Positions 25,212 to 37,200 of a stretch of 64,000 bases of DNA are shown here, piece after piece (the stretch's first letter is position 1; each line of letters begins with the position of its first letter). Source of the DNA: Opisthocomus hoazin (Eukaryota > Chordata > Aves > Opisthocomiformes > Opisthocomidae); the NCBI RefSeq assembly GCF_030867145.1, contig NC_134428.1, forward strand, positions 21,865,537 through 21,929,536. The letters are read 5' to 3'. Both the position numbers and the translations under genes were made by a program. The notes under the pieces were generated by a model. It saw nothing but the letters and a program-made list of their open reading frames with translations. It was not told the origin of the DNA and did no database searches.

Positions 25212-28200
25212 GTAAGTAGAGGCTGGTCCCCCAGGGTGACCAGGGAGGAGGAGAACCCTATGCCTGCCACCGGGGAGGGGCTGGGGCCATCACCCTCGCT
25301 ATGAAGTGCCCAAGTACATGAACTGGTGTTATAAAACTCGTCCTTGGTCTTCCTGTGCTACATTCAAGGCAGAGGAAAGAGCTGATAAAGAGGGTCTGCA
25401 GGGCTCCCCCATGCCCTCCCCTTGCTGGCTGGAAGGCAATGAGGAAGCTGGGCTGAAGTGGGGAGAGAAATGAAGAGGAACTTCTTTTTGCTTTTCTCAG
25501 CAGATCCAAAAGGAGAAGTCACTTCCGTGGTTTTAACTGCAGCAAGCTCTGGCTGGCTGCAAAGGGGACAGGGCATCCCTGGGCCCTGCAAGCTGGGAGC
25601 AGGGCAGTGGGTGATGTCTTGCGTGATGTCTATGTCTGCCTGTGTGCTTGTGCCAGCAGAAGCTCCCACTTAAGTAGTTATGCTGGGAAAATAGCCCTTT
25701 TGCTTATGTTACTCAGGGGAGCCGTAGTGAGCTACACAGGCAAAAACTTCATTTTGCTGTTATAATTTATGTCCCTGCTCGGCTGCTGTGCTGCCATGGC
25801 TCTACCACCTGAGCATCGCAGTAGGTCTTTGCAAAGACAAACGCAAGGGCAAGGCCTCAGCTGGAGAATTTGATCCCTCTGAGATCTTTCTTCAGTCACC
25901 TGAGTCACAGATCTCTGATCTGGAGAACTAAATGAGGCCCCTGAATAAAGACCTGAGGTGCCCAGGTATGCCATGTTTGCCCTGGATGGGTGACAGCTCC
26001 TCTCACCCCTTGCCTTCTGTCAAAATGTACCCCAAATTATCTTGTGCGCCAAGTGATTCTGCATTTATTGCAGGAAGAGAGGATCCTCAGCAGGTCTGCT
26101 GCTGCTGGTCCATAATTCCAGCATTCTCTGGGTGGCAGGAACTGGCTATTTAAGCTGTTCACTGTGCTCAGGATGAAGAACCTTCTCTTTTCATTGCATA
26201 AATGCATCTCATATGCTCTTTGCTTGGCAGCTATGGGATCTGGCCCTTCCAGGCCTTCAAGAAGCTGGGCATTCCTGGGCCACAGCCTCTGCCGTTTTTA
26301 GGAACTTTCCTGGAGTACCGGCAAGTGAGTACTGGCAGCTGTTGCTCCATAGCTGCCTTAGATTCTTACTCGTAGCTGGTGCTGCTGTTCTTCCCATCCT
26401 TTGAGCAACTCTTTTTTCTGCCCTTGATTCAGTTGTGTGGAAAAGACACTTTCAGGTAGGAAGATCTTTGGACACACAGAGAACACAAAAATTACTTTTA
26501 GGGTCAAGTTGACCCGAATGAGGTGTGCTGTGTTCTTCAACTACTTTGTAACTTAAGTTATTAGTTTCTCCCTGGATTTCTACCTGCTCTCCAGCAGCTG
26601 AAGTTCTGTTGGAAACAAAGAAAAAAAAATATCGCAGAGGTGCCTAAAACTGCTGATTTCTGAGAACTGCATGTTTCTCTGTGCTTTGTGTCATCGCCAT
26701 GAAGAGGCTGAATTAGTCCCAGCAATGCCCCATCCAGCCACCAGCTGTTGGGCCTGCCTGAGACTAAGCCAGGCAAACAGATTTCTAAATAAACCTCAAA
26801 TATTCTCAAGTTACCAAACCTTACCAAGGAACTAGGTAGTAGCCGGTCCCAGGTAACTGACTGCAAATGCAGAACAGAATGTATTAGCTGCAACGGAAGA
26901 GGTGTTTTCACTTGTTTGCTGGGCTGGCAGCATGCATGTGGTCTCTTACTAATGGTTTAGCTGATGCATGGTGAGTGTTATGTGTCCCATAAGTTTCATC
27001 CTCACACGTAACATCAGTTAAAAACCTTAATGGAAACAAAGCAAAACAAAAAAGCCATCGTCACTCCAGTTCGGTAACTGCAGTGGAAGATCTCTTGAGG
27101 ACCAGGCAGTAGCAGCTCTAACTTGTTGAGCTGAAGATGAAAGGACACCCTGGGATCTAGTTCTGCCTGCAAACTCTGCTCATGCTAAAACTGTGTACCC
27201 TGTCATACCTTGTCTTCATTACATTTTTAGCTCAGGTTGGCTAGTGGAAGTTGAAAGTGGGGGTTTTTTTCATCTTTCTCTGCTCTCTTTTTTCCCCTCC
27301 CGTGCAGATGTCCGCTAAGAGTCTATGTGAGCTGCCATGCACCCGCCAATCTCTGCCACTTACGATGGGGCTGTGGGAAGCACCACACTGCCAGCTGTGA
27401 CCTGCTTTGATCACTCTTCACTGGTAAACTGTTCATTTCTCCTTTCTTCTCTTGCAGGGACTCCAGAATTTTGATCAGATGTGCTTCAAAAAATATGGTA
27501 AAATCTGGGGGTGAGTTTCTTTCTGCAGAACAGAACTGCCTGTTTGGGGGGCTCTGCAGCCCCAAAATAGAATGAGAAAAGGTATGTTGCCACCATGACT
27601 CAGCACTGCAATTGCATCAGCGGCAGCTTGGGAAAATCCAGGTTCACCACCAGGAAAGTCTCCAGCCGTCTCTCCAAGGCTTCTCTCCTGCTGGGATTTC
27701 AGTACAGTGCAGGGCTGGGGTGATGGTGACCAGTTTGGGGGTCATTTGTTTCCATAAGCTTTGAAAATAACCCTTTTTTCTTTTCCCCTTTGGGAGCATT
27801 AAAAACTAAACAAGGGTGTTAGTGACCTCGGGGCTGGGGAAGCTTGCACCGCGGAGAGCCCAGGGAGCTCCCCTCATCCTCCGACACCCACCAGATCAGC
27901 ACGGCCATCCCTTTATCTCTCAGCTCCAGATGCATTAGGGAGGGAAGGCACCAATCATTTCCCAACCATGCAGCCTGCCCAAAAAACTCCACTGCTTGGT
28001 GTCAAACCGAGCCTCGTGCCTTTGAAGCCGCTCTTCTGTCTGTCTTGAGCAGAAAGCAAGCTGCAGGCTGCCGCGGGGCTTTTCATCTTGCTCCCTGCTT
28101 CTCCCAGAGCCGAGGCATGAGCTACCTTTCAACCCGCTTCCCCGCTCCCTGCACAGCGCTGGTTTTGTGCCGGGGCCTCTTATCGTGCTTCTGTTGAGAA

Positions 28201-31200
28201 CCTCTCAAACCGAAGCAAAATCGTTGTGCAAAAAAAATCCTAAGAGTCTTCATGAAACCCAGCACACTTTTTTTGAAAGATTAAATGTTCTCAAGCCTCT
28301 TGAAGACTGCAGCTTCCCTTGACTGTGGCCCAAGGCTCCCTGCCCTTTAGCCCACACTATGGCTTTTAAGTTTTGCTGTCTCTGTTGACTGAAAAATGGA
28401 GGAGATAAATGAGTTTTGCCCCTCTGATTGCCTCGTAGGCCAGGCAGGGAAATCTCTTTACCCCACAGGTAGGCTGTTCGGTGTGGATTTATTGACTCCA
28501 GCTACCAGCTGCAGAAACGGAGCTCAGAGTGCCCAAGCGCAGGGGATCGATGTCATGGCAAAAGCTGCGTTTTATCTAAACCCACACTGCTTTGGCAGCA
28601 CTTTAATGCCACAGACGATTGCTAGATATGCTCATACTGTCTGTGTTTGGCACTTTCCTTCCCTTTCTCCTGCTTTACTACATAATAAAACAGTTTCAGC
28701 CTCATCCCTTTGGCTGTTTGGTAGGAGGGGTCTCAGCTGGCCCAAGCCCTCTGGGCTCCAGCAGTCAGTGTGCATGGCTCTGGCCACAGGCAAGGCGGGC
28801 TGCTTTTGCTGCAACTGACCGTGAGCAACGGACTGAGCGTTGGTTTCTCTTGGCTTAGGATTTTTGACGGCAGGCAGCCGGTGCTGGCTGTTTTGGACCC
28901 CATCCTCATCAAAAACATCCTGGTGAAAGAGTGCTATACTATTTTTACCAATCGCCAGGTAGGTATCGAGTCCTGTGCATTTCTCTCTGGTGCAGTGTGC
29001 TTTGAGCAAGAAAGAAAGAGTTCCTGCTTGGTTTCTGTTCTACTTCTGTGCTACTGAGTCTCTCTCAGCCCTTCAGCAAGTAGTTGCTCTCTGTTGTGCC
29101 CCAGTTCATTGATGGTACCAACAACAAAACTCTGCCAGGGAGGTGTAGAGGCCACTCTGGTTGGAACATTGGGCCATCAGCCCGGATACACCCTAGGACT
29201 GAAGTCCTTTATGACTCTTACAATTTTCTTTCCGTTTCTGTTGTTAGCTGGCTGAGGTAGTGCTGATAGGACTTCAGGGGCCAAATCAACTCTCCGTGGT
29301 TGGGGGGGGGGGGGGGGGTGTTTGCATTTCTGTCATGTGGAAGGGGCCTGGAAACCTTCACCCGTCTCCCTGTGTGACTGTATCCCTGTTGCTGTAAAAT
29401 TCTCTCTGTGCAGAACTTTGGTCTGAACGGGATCCTGGAGTCGGCCGTCTTCGTGGCTGAAGATGAGAAGTGGAAAAGGATTCGTACTGTGCTGTCCCCA
29501 GCCTTCACCAGCGGGAAGCTGAAGGAGGTAAAGCAGAAGCCACTGGTACTTTGCATCAATAGCTGGAGGAGTACTGGGCCATCTCTGAGGACAGACCTTC
29601 CTCTCAGATGGGGAAGTCACCCCATTTATCAAGACCACTTCCATTAGCTCCTGTGCTGTTGGGTGCAGTTCAGCAACACAGTGGCTGTCTACCGTCATGG
29701 GGACATGGGGACAGAGTCAGGAGAAGGGTATGGAGGATGAAATGGCACACAATGTATTGCAAGCTGAGGCTCTTGGCCCTATGACCTGTATTTTCTTCTT
29801 GCTAAGCACATCACTCAGACCATGGATGCCCATTTCCCAGGTGATTGGAAGCCACATTCACTCCCAGTTTGAGCGAAGGCTTAACTGGAATGGGAGCTGC
29901 ATGTGGTTTTGGAAGGAAAACCTTGTTCAGTCATAGTCAGATGAGCTCTGTGGACTGATAATTAAGATGAGAGAAGGCAATGAGGCCTGGAAATGATGCT
30001 TTCCCCTTGCCTGTCCTTCCTCCACAAGCCAAAGACTGGGCAAGTCGCAGGTGGCAGTGCGGAATTGTCCAGCCTTGTTTGGTGGAGGTGAAAGAGTCAA
30101 CAGTGCCTTCTGCTTTGGTTTGCATTTCAGATGTTCCCTATCATTAATCACTATGGTGAAAAATTAGTGGAAAACATTGAGAAGAAAGTGGCTAATGATG
30201 AGTTCGTGACCATGAAGGAGTAAGTAACTGCGTGGGTCTTACAGGAAAGAGTTTGTATTCAGTGTGGGGAAGGGGCCGTTTTGGAGAGCATTTTCCGTGC
30301 TGCAGCATAGATCCCTTGTCAACTACGGAGGCAGACTCCATAGTGGTCATGGGCATAGTATGTTCCTCAGCGGTGGGCTTGCTGTGCTTTGCTCTGCTCA
30401 AATGGGGTAGGTGTGCTCTGTTCCCCGTTTCATTTTACTGGGGGTGCATTTTCAGGAAGGAGTAGGGCCCCTTCCAGATGCCCACAAGTCACAGGTCATT
30501 TTTACAATTTCTTTTACAGATGGAAATCAGACCACAGTCTTTGTTACCCTGGACTGAAGTTCAGTGTTTTCCAACTACAACCTGGGTTTTTAACACTGAG
30601 TAAAACTGGGGGATGAATGCAACTGGGGAAACTTGGGAAAATATTAAAGCCGGTTACTGCCAAATCAGGACAGGACCTACTGTGTTAGAACTCTGCACTA
30701 AGTCCTTGATTAAAAAAATATTCCCTCTCTCAAGGGTTGTTCCTAGATGGGCTCTTATTCACTACTCTGTTTGGGTTCGTCCCATTCACTCTCTCTTCTT
30801 CTCTGCCTAGCATTTTTGGAGCCTACAGCATGGATGTGGTGACCAGCACTTCTTTCAGTGTGAATATTGACTCCATGAGCAACCCCAGTGACCCCTTTGT
30901 CGCCAACATTAAGAAATTTCTCAAATTCAGTTTCCTAAACCCCGTGTTTGTATTCTTAGGTATGACACACCTTACCTCATACAGCCCTGAATTGATGTCA
31001 GAGGTGGTGACCACCTGCATTTCCTGCTAGCTCCCTTAGTAATTTTGAGTCCTCTTTGCCAGACAGGAGATGCTCAGCACTTTGCAGCATTATATTCACC
31101 CTAGCAAATCCATAGAAATAGTTTCCTGAGGAAATCAGAGTCAAGATTTGTATAGGCCAAGTGGGTCTTTGCAGCACCCTCCTACAAGCAGAGACCCTGT

Positions 31201-34200
31201 TTGCAGAGCCACGATAGAGAGCTTCTCTGTCACAGAGAGCTGCACTTCATGTGGCATTGTGGCCATATAGTGATATATGGAGGAGATTCTCATGTGCTAT
31301 TTCATGCCAGCCATGGACGGTTAGATAAAAAGAGCGCTGAAGACAACAGAAAGCATTTTTTTGGGTCAGAGTCCAGGTTTACCCCTCTCCTTTCTATTCT
31401 TTGTGCCATTTTTTAGTTTCTTGGGCCCTTTTGAGCTAAAATATGTTGTTGTTTTATCTCCTCTTAGTGATGTTCCCCTTCGTTATCCCAGTGTTGGAAA
31501 AGATGAATGTGACTCTGTTACCCTCAACAGTCATAGACTTCTTCATGAACGTCTTCACAAAAATGAAGAAGGAACGGGAAAAGGGCAGCGGCATGGTGAG
31601 TCCAGCCCAGGTGGCTTCTTCACTGTGCTTTCCTTCTGAGCGCAGGAGGGACCTGGTGGCATCTTCAGAAGCTATGGTGTATTGCCTACTCTCCATAACA
31701 GCTCCAGGCTCATCAGACCTGGGGAGGGCCAGAAGCATACCCCACCTGGGATTCCATGTGGAGGAAGTATCTGTGTTCACAGAGGGCCTCCAGTCTGAAC
31801 CTCAACGTTCACTGAAGCCGTGAGCATGCTGGTGGGGCTGCAAATGGAGCAGGTGTCTCAGCAAGGAACTTGTGCTGGACTTGTGCCTCCTCCTCACCCA
31901 TGTCTTCTCTGACTGCCCCTCTTTCTCCCCAGGACCGGGTTGATTTCCTGCAGCTCATGGTTGACTCGCAGATCTCACACGACAGCTCCAAGTCTGCTGA
32001 GACCAACTCATACAAATGTAAGTCTTGAGATCTGTCCTTCTCTCAGCAGAAAGCACGGTAGTTCCTCATGTTGTTAAAGGAAGGAAGTAGGAGAGGAATT
32101 TAGTCATTAATCCTACGGGAGACTCAAGATCTCGGTAATGGGGCTATAATGATGCTTATCACATATCAGCCATATTTTATTATATCCCATTTCCTGGGAT
32201 AAATTCTGAGGTGTGTTTGTGTGAATATCTCCTTATTCCTATTATCTTGTTTTGTCTTCTCTGAAGGCCAGTGATGTTGGCTGTATTTCATAAAGCACAC
32301 AAAGCACATATGCTGCAGGTACCTTGCTCATCTGTGAGCTCAGCTCTGTTCCTTATCCTAGGTAAACTCTTAGATTTAGAAAATAATGGCTAGGCAAGAC
32401 ATAGACCCAGTCCATGAACCTCAGTCAAGGTAGGATGCTTGTAAACTTTTGAGGTGCCAGGACAGGGTATTTGTACGGCTGCATCCTGGCAGCGCTTGGG
32501 TGCTACTTCAGCACCCGCGTTAAATCCTGTATTGTCGTTACTACTGTCACTAATCCCTCAGCAGTGCAAGGCTCACCCCATGGCTTAGAGGAGCTGCTGG
32601 ACATCTCTTCATCTCTAATTTTTCCTGGCACATGTCCTTATTTTTTTGGCCCAGGGGCATGGTCCCAGAAGATAGCAGAGACTTTCTGAATCAGGCTCAG
32701 GCTGCATGTACCCTGACTCTCCTCTTAAAGACAGCAATGTAACACTGCTGATCTTGACAGCAGTCTTCTGGCTGTACAACAGTGTCAGACGCACCACTTT
32801 GTGGTCCTAGAGGGTTAGCTGGAGGTTTCCTATACCAACAGTTAAGTAGTTATGAATAGCATTACCTAGATTGATGAGCGGGATCCTGAGTTCCCAAGGG
32901 TTAATCATGGTACATTTCAGCTGCTTGCATGTGCTTTTATGCCTCTTTTCCAGCATTAAGTGATGAGGAGATTCTGGCCCAGGCTCTTGTCTTTGTCCTT
33001 GCTGGCTATGAGACCACCAGCTCCACCCTCAGCTACATATCATACAACCTGGCCACCCACCCTGACGTACAGCAGCGACTCCAGGATGAGATCGATGCAA
33101 ACCTGCCGAACAAGGTCAAGGAGGGAGGGGAGATGCTGGGGTTGTTCCCACCTGTGCCTTGTAGACCCTGAGCCAAAAGCCAGGCTGGAAACAAAACAGT
33201 GGAGGAGGTGCTGGCACTGAGATTTCCCCTCTTCTGGTCTCTGATGCCTGAAGGGAAGCATTGTGGGGGTGTTGTGGCAGGAGTTAAAGTCCCATGTTCA
33301 TAGCCATCCTGATTCTTCTCCCCAGGCTACTCCCACGTACAACGCCGTCATGCAGATGGAGTACCTTGATATGGTGGTGAATGAATCCCTCCGTCTCTTC
33401 CCCCCCGTGGGCCGGATTGAGAGGGTCTGCAAAAAGACAGTGGAGCTCAACAGTGTGACTATTCCAAAGAGCATGGTGGTCATGATCCCAGCCTACGTGC
33501 TGCATCGTGACCCGGGGTACTGGCCGGAGCCAGAGGAGTTCAGGCCTGAGAGGTGAGGGCCAGGCGGGGGGAATAGCTGCACACTCAACCTCAGCCCTGG
33601 GAGTGGAAATGGCAGAAAAAGTGGCGAATGCATGATTATAACATTTAAATTAGGCATTTATCATTGTCTGACATCTAGTCCCAGCATTACCGTGAGGGGA
33701 GTTTTATGATCTACATCCATAAACTGTGCATGGAATTTAATTAACTGCATTGAAGGGACCGACAGTGAGAGCAGCTCCCAGCAGCTGTAACACTGAGGGG
33801 TTTATGGCCAGATATTAAAACAAGAGCCACTGGGTGACTGGCACGATGCCGTGCAAATCAACAGTGGAAGGGCAAAGATGGGTGGGAAATAAAACTTAAT
33901 TTTTCAACTGAAGTTTTGAAACAATCCTTGCTTAGGAGTCTCTGTCAGACCCTGCAAAATGGGACAACAGCCCAAGGCAGACCTGGGACCTGCTAGTCCT
34001 CAGGTGGCCGCAAAGATGTTGAGGGCTGGTTCAGAGAGAGCAGGACCAGATCTATACCCTTGCACCAGGAGCTGAAATACCCCTGGAGGCTAACTCCGGT
34101 GTGGAGATGTGGTAACCTTTGGGACAAAACATGGCAGCAATATCAAGCAGAAGTTAGGGAGGGAGACGTGTGCCGTTGAAATTGGCTATGGACTCCTATG

Positions 34201-37200
34201 GTCACCTCATGTTGAATGCTGAAGGAGCCACTCAGATGGGAGTACTCTGGCAATGGGCAGGTTACAGCAGTTGCTCCAGTAGCTGCATCCTTACTCCAGT
34301 TGGCAAACTGGGCATGGGTAGCTGGACAGGGGCTCTTTAGGGATTGCTTGCCTTGCTGGGAGTTCATCAGAGGGATGTGCTGGTGTCTCAGTAGCGAGAT
34401 ACTTCACTGCTGACATAGCAAGGCTGAGGTTTGTGCCTGGACCTCATGCACCAGGAATGAAAAGCTTTCTAACATGAAACTAATTGATCACTAAGAAGTA
34501 TCACTGGGAATGCTCAGTGTCAAATTTCTCTGTGAAGCTGATTGTTCTTCCTTGTTTTTCATGACAAGGAGAGGAATGGCTGGCTTATCTCAAAAGCAGC
34601 TCCCTTTAGTCACGCAGGGGGAGAATGTCTTTGTGTTGGCTCAGTCCTTTGATCCAAAGGGAAGATGTGAAGCTGGAGACCTGTGTGGTTTAGGGTTTGA
34701 AATCTGGGTTCAGTTTTTGAGCTGAGAGAGAGTCTTTGTGTTGGCTCAGTCCTTTGATCCAAAGGGAAGACGTGAAGCTGGAGACCTGTGTGGTTTAGGG
34801 TTTGAAATCTGGGTTCAGTTTTTGAGCTGAGAGAGAGTTCTGAGAAAAGAACAGTTATGAAATCCATTAGCATCTTTCAGGTGTTCCCTGCTCACCTGAT
34901 GCACCTGGAGATACACAGCCAACTCCAAGCAGCAGGATACAAGCATGAGGTATCTATTGCAACAGAAATAAGGGACTTTGCTGGGTTCTTCTAATATGCA
35001 CAGAAACGTTGAAAACTTTTGCCTTCCCAGACACCTCATCACTGAAAGCTGACACATCCTGGAAGAGTAGCTCTTTCTAACTTCTTTTTTGTTTTTGTAA
35101 TCAGGTTCTCTAAAGACAGCCGAGAGCCTATTGACCCCTACACCTTCCTGCCGTTTGGGGCTGGCCCCAGGAACTGCATAGGAATGAGGTTTGCTCTCCT
35201 CGTTGTGAAAGTGGCTGTGGTCGTCCTGTTGCAAAACTTCTCGTTCAGAACCTGCAAAGACACTCCGGTGAGGACATGGGATGATGTGTTTGATTAGCTG
35301 CCCTTGAGTCCCACTTAGACGGTCCTGTGCACTCTCTTTTGACCACATCTCAGGACAAACAGGGAACCGTCTCACATGAACATTAAATACCTTGCTTCCC
35401 CAAGGAGCTCAGAGACCACTGAACCTTGCCTGCAGACTTGGGTTTTACTACTTCACACAGAGACAAGGGAGGAAGATTTTGCTGTGGATTAGAGAGGCAG
35501 ATGGGAATTACTGTGTTTCAATCATCTTCTCAGTTAATTTAAATGGTTCACCACAAGTTACTGGTACATTTTTTTTAAGCCTCTACAGAAGCAAATTTAT
35601 GGTGGAATATGTCAAGCTGAAATCCCTGAAGTCCTCTCCCCCTCTTTGGGTGCACCTGAGATGTGACATGCTCGCTCCCCCAAGGTGCATTGCCAGTCTG
35701 TCTGCCTTCACCCAGCTTAGGAAGACCCTGCTCCAGAGAGCAGAAAGGCAATACCCCCCAGCCCACCCAGCCCGCCCTGAGGCTGTGCTTTGCAGCACAA
35801 AGATGGCTGTTCTCTGTCAGAGATCCCAAGACACCAAAATCCGTCGCTTATGGGCCACCAGGCAGTCTCCAAAAAGTAACAGTTTTCAAGCAAGGGCTGT
35901 CTGAGCTAAATTTGAATTGGCGACCCTCTCCGCCTTTGAGGCTAAGCAGGATCCCACCAGGTTTTGGTTTTGCCCAGGATCCCCGTGGATGCCACATGCA
36001 GTGCTGATGGGTCAAGCCCTGCAAGACGGGGCTGGCTGACACGCAGTAAATGCGATGCCTGTTGGAAATTCTGTGTCAAGGAAGCCCTTCTGAAAACACA
36101 GCAGCTCCCTATGACTCAGAGGCAGGTAGCATGACGTTTGCTGTCAGCTTCCAACCCCAACCCGGCTTTCTGCATAGACTGCCGCGAAGGCATTGCCGTT
36201 AATGCATTTCCTTCACGAGGCGAGCTTGAGAAATCAGAGCAGTGGGGGCAGCAAGTGTATTCAAAGGACATTTGTTGTAAGAAACAGAAAAATCCTTATT
36301 AAGTTATTACTTGGCACGGGTGCTCAGCTGGAATCTCTGCAGATTCAGATTGCAACTCAACTAGTAACCTGGAGGTGAAAGATTGTAATAGTCCATTAAC
36401 AATGCAGTGACCTATCCACCCTCCCCCAAGTCTAATGACATTTTTCTAGTCCTCTGCAATCCATAAAATTGATTCTTTTTATAACAGCCTTTAATTAAAA
36501 GGAGACAAGTTAAATATGTATTGTATTATTGGTGCCCATAGGTTTATGGGGCTCTTTCAGCCCTTTTTACTACAGAAGATGTCGTGTACATCAGATCAGA
36601 GCGGGAGGGAAAAATTCATGCCGGAACATCCCTTTGGAATATGTGTATGGAAACTGCAGCCTCCCCTCACTCCTCCACTGATGACACATCGGGCTCTGAG
36701 CCACAACACTTAAATTTCCTGAAACAAAGCTTACTGGGATATGGGGATTTTAATGTAGCTTGTCAGGCTGGGGGTGCATTACCCTCGTCCTGAGGGGGAG
36801 AAGGACACCTGGGATACGAGCAGCATCGAGTTGATGGAGGAGACTTGGTAAAACACTCTTCCATCCTCTAGAAGACGACTCCCTCTAACACCAGTTTTAA
36901 ATGTTATTTTTATTGAAATTTCCATCCCACCCCAAGGAAGCCCATCGCTTTTCTGTGTGAGGACACTTTTTCTTTCGTACTCGGTCCATGCAACAATCTT
37001 AGTTTCATCCTTCGTAGAGAGCTTATTGCTCCTCCAGCTTCCATCACGATCTAGCTCCCCTTGGCGCTGACACATTTCAGCACTACACAAAATGGCAGTG
37101 CGTACCCCTCCTTAGCTGCAGCTCCCCGGATGGATTTTGGCTGGTTTTTCCTCCATGTGCAGCCTGTTGATCGGTGAAGCTCTTCCTAGCATGCCATGTG

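Noticed and set aside
34815..35375. 186-codon minus-strand open frame spanning CYP3A exon 12
   Set aside because: It is the antisense shadow of exon 12 plus the 105-bp duplication, with no family resemblance.
35392..35904. 170-codon + strand open frame in CYP3A intron 12
   Set aside because: It lies in an intron after a clean donor and shows no domain or splice context.
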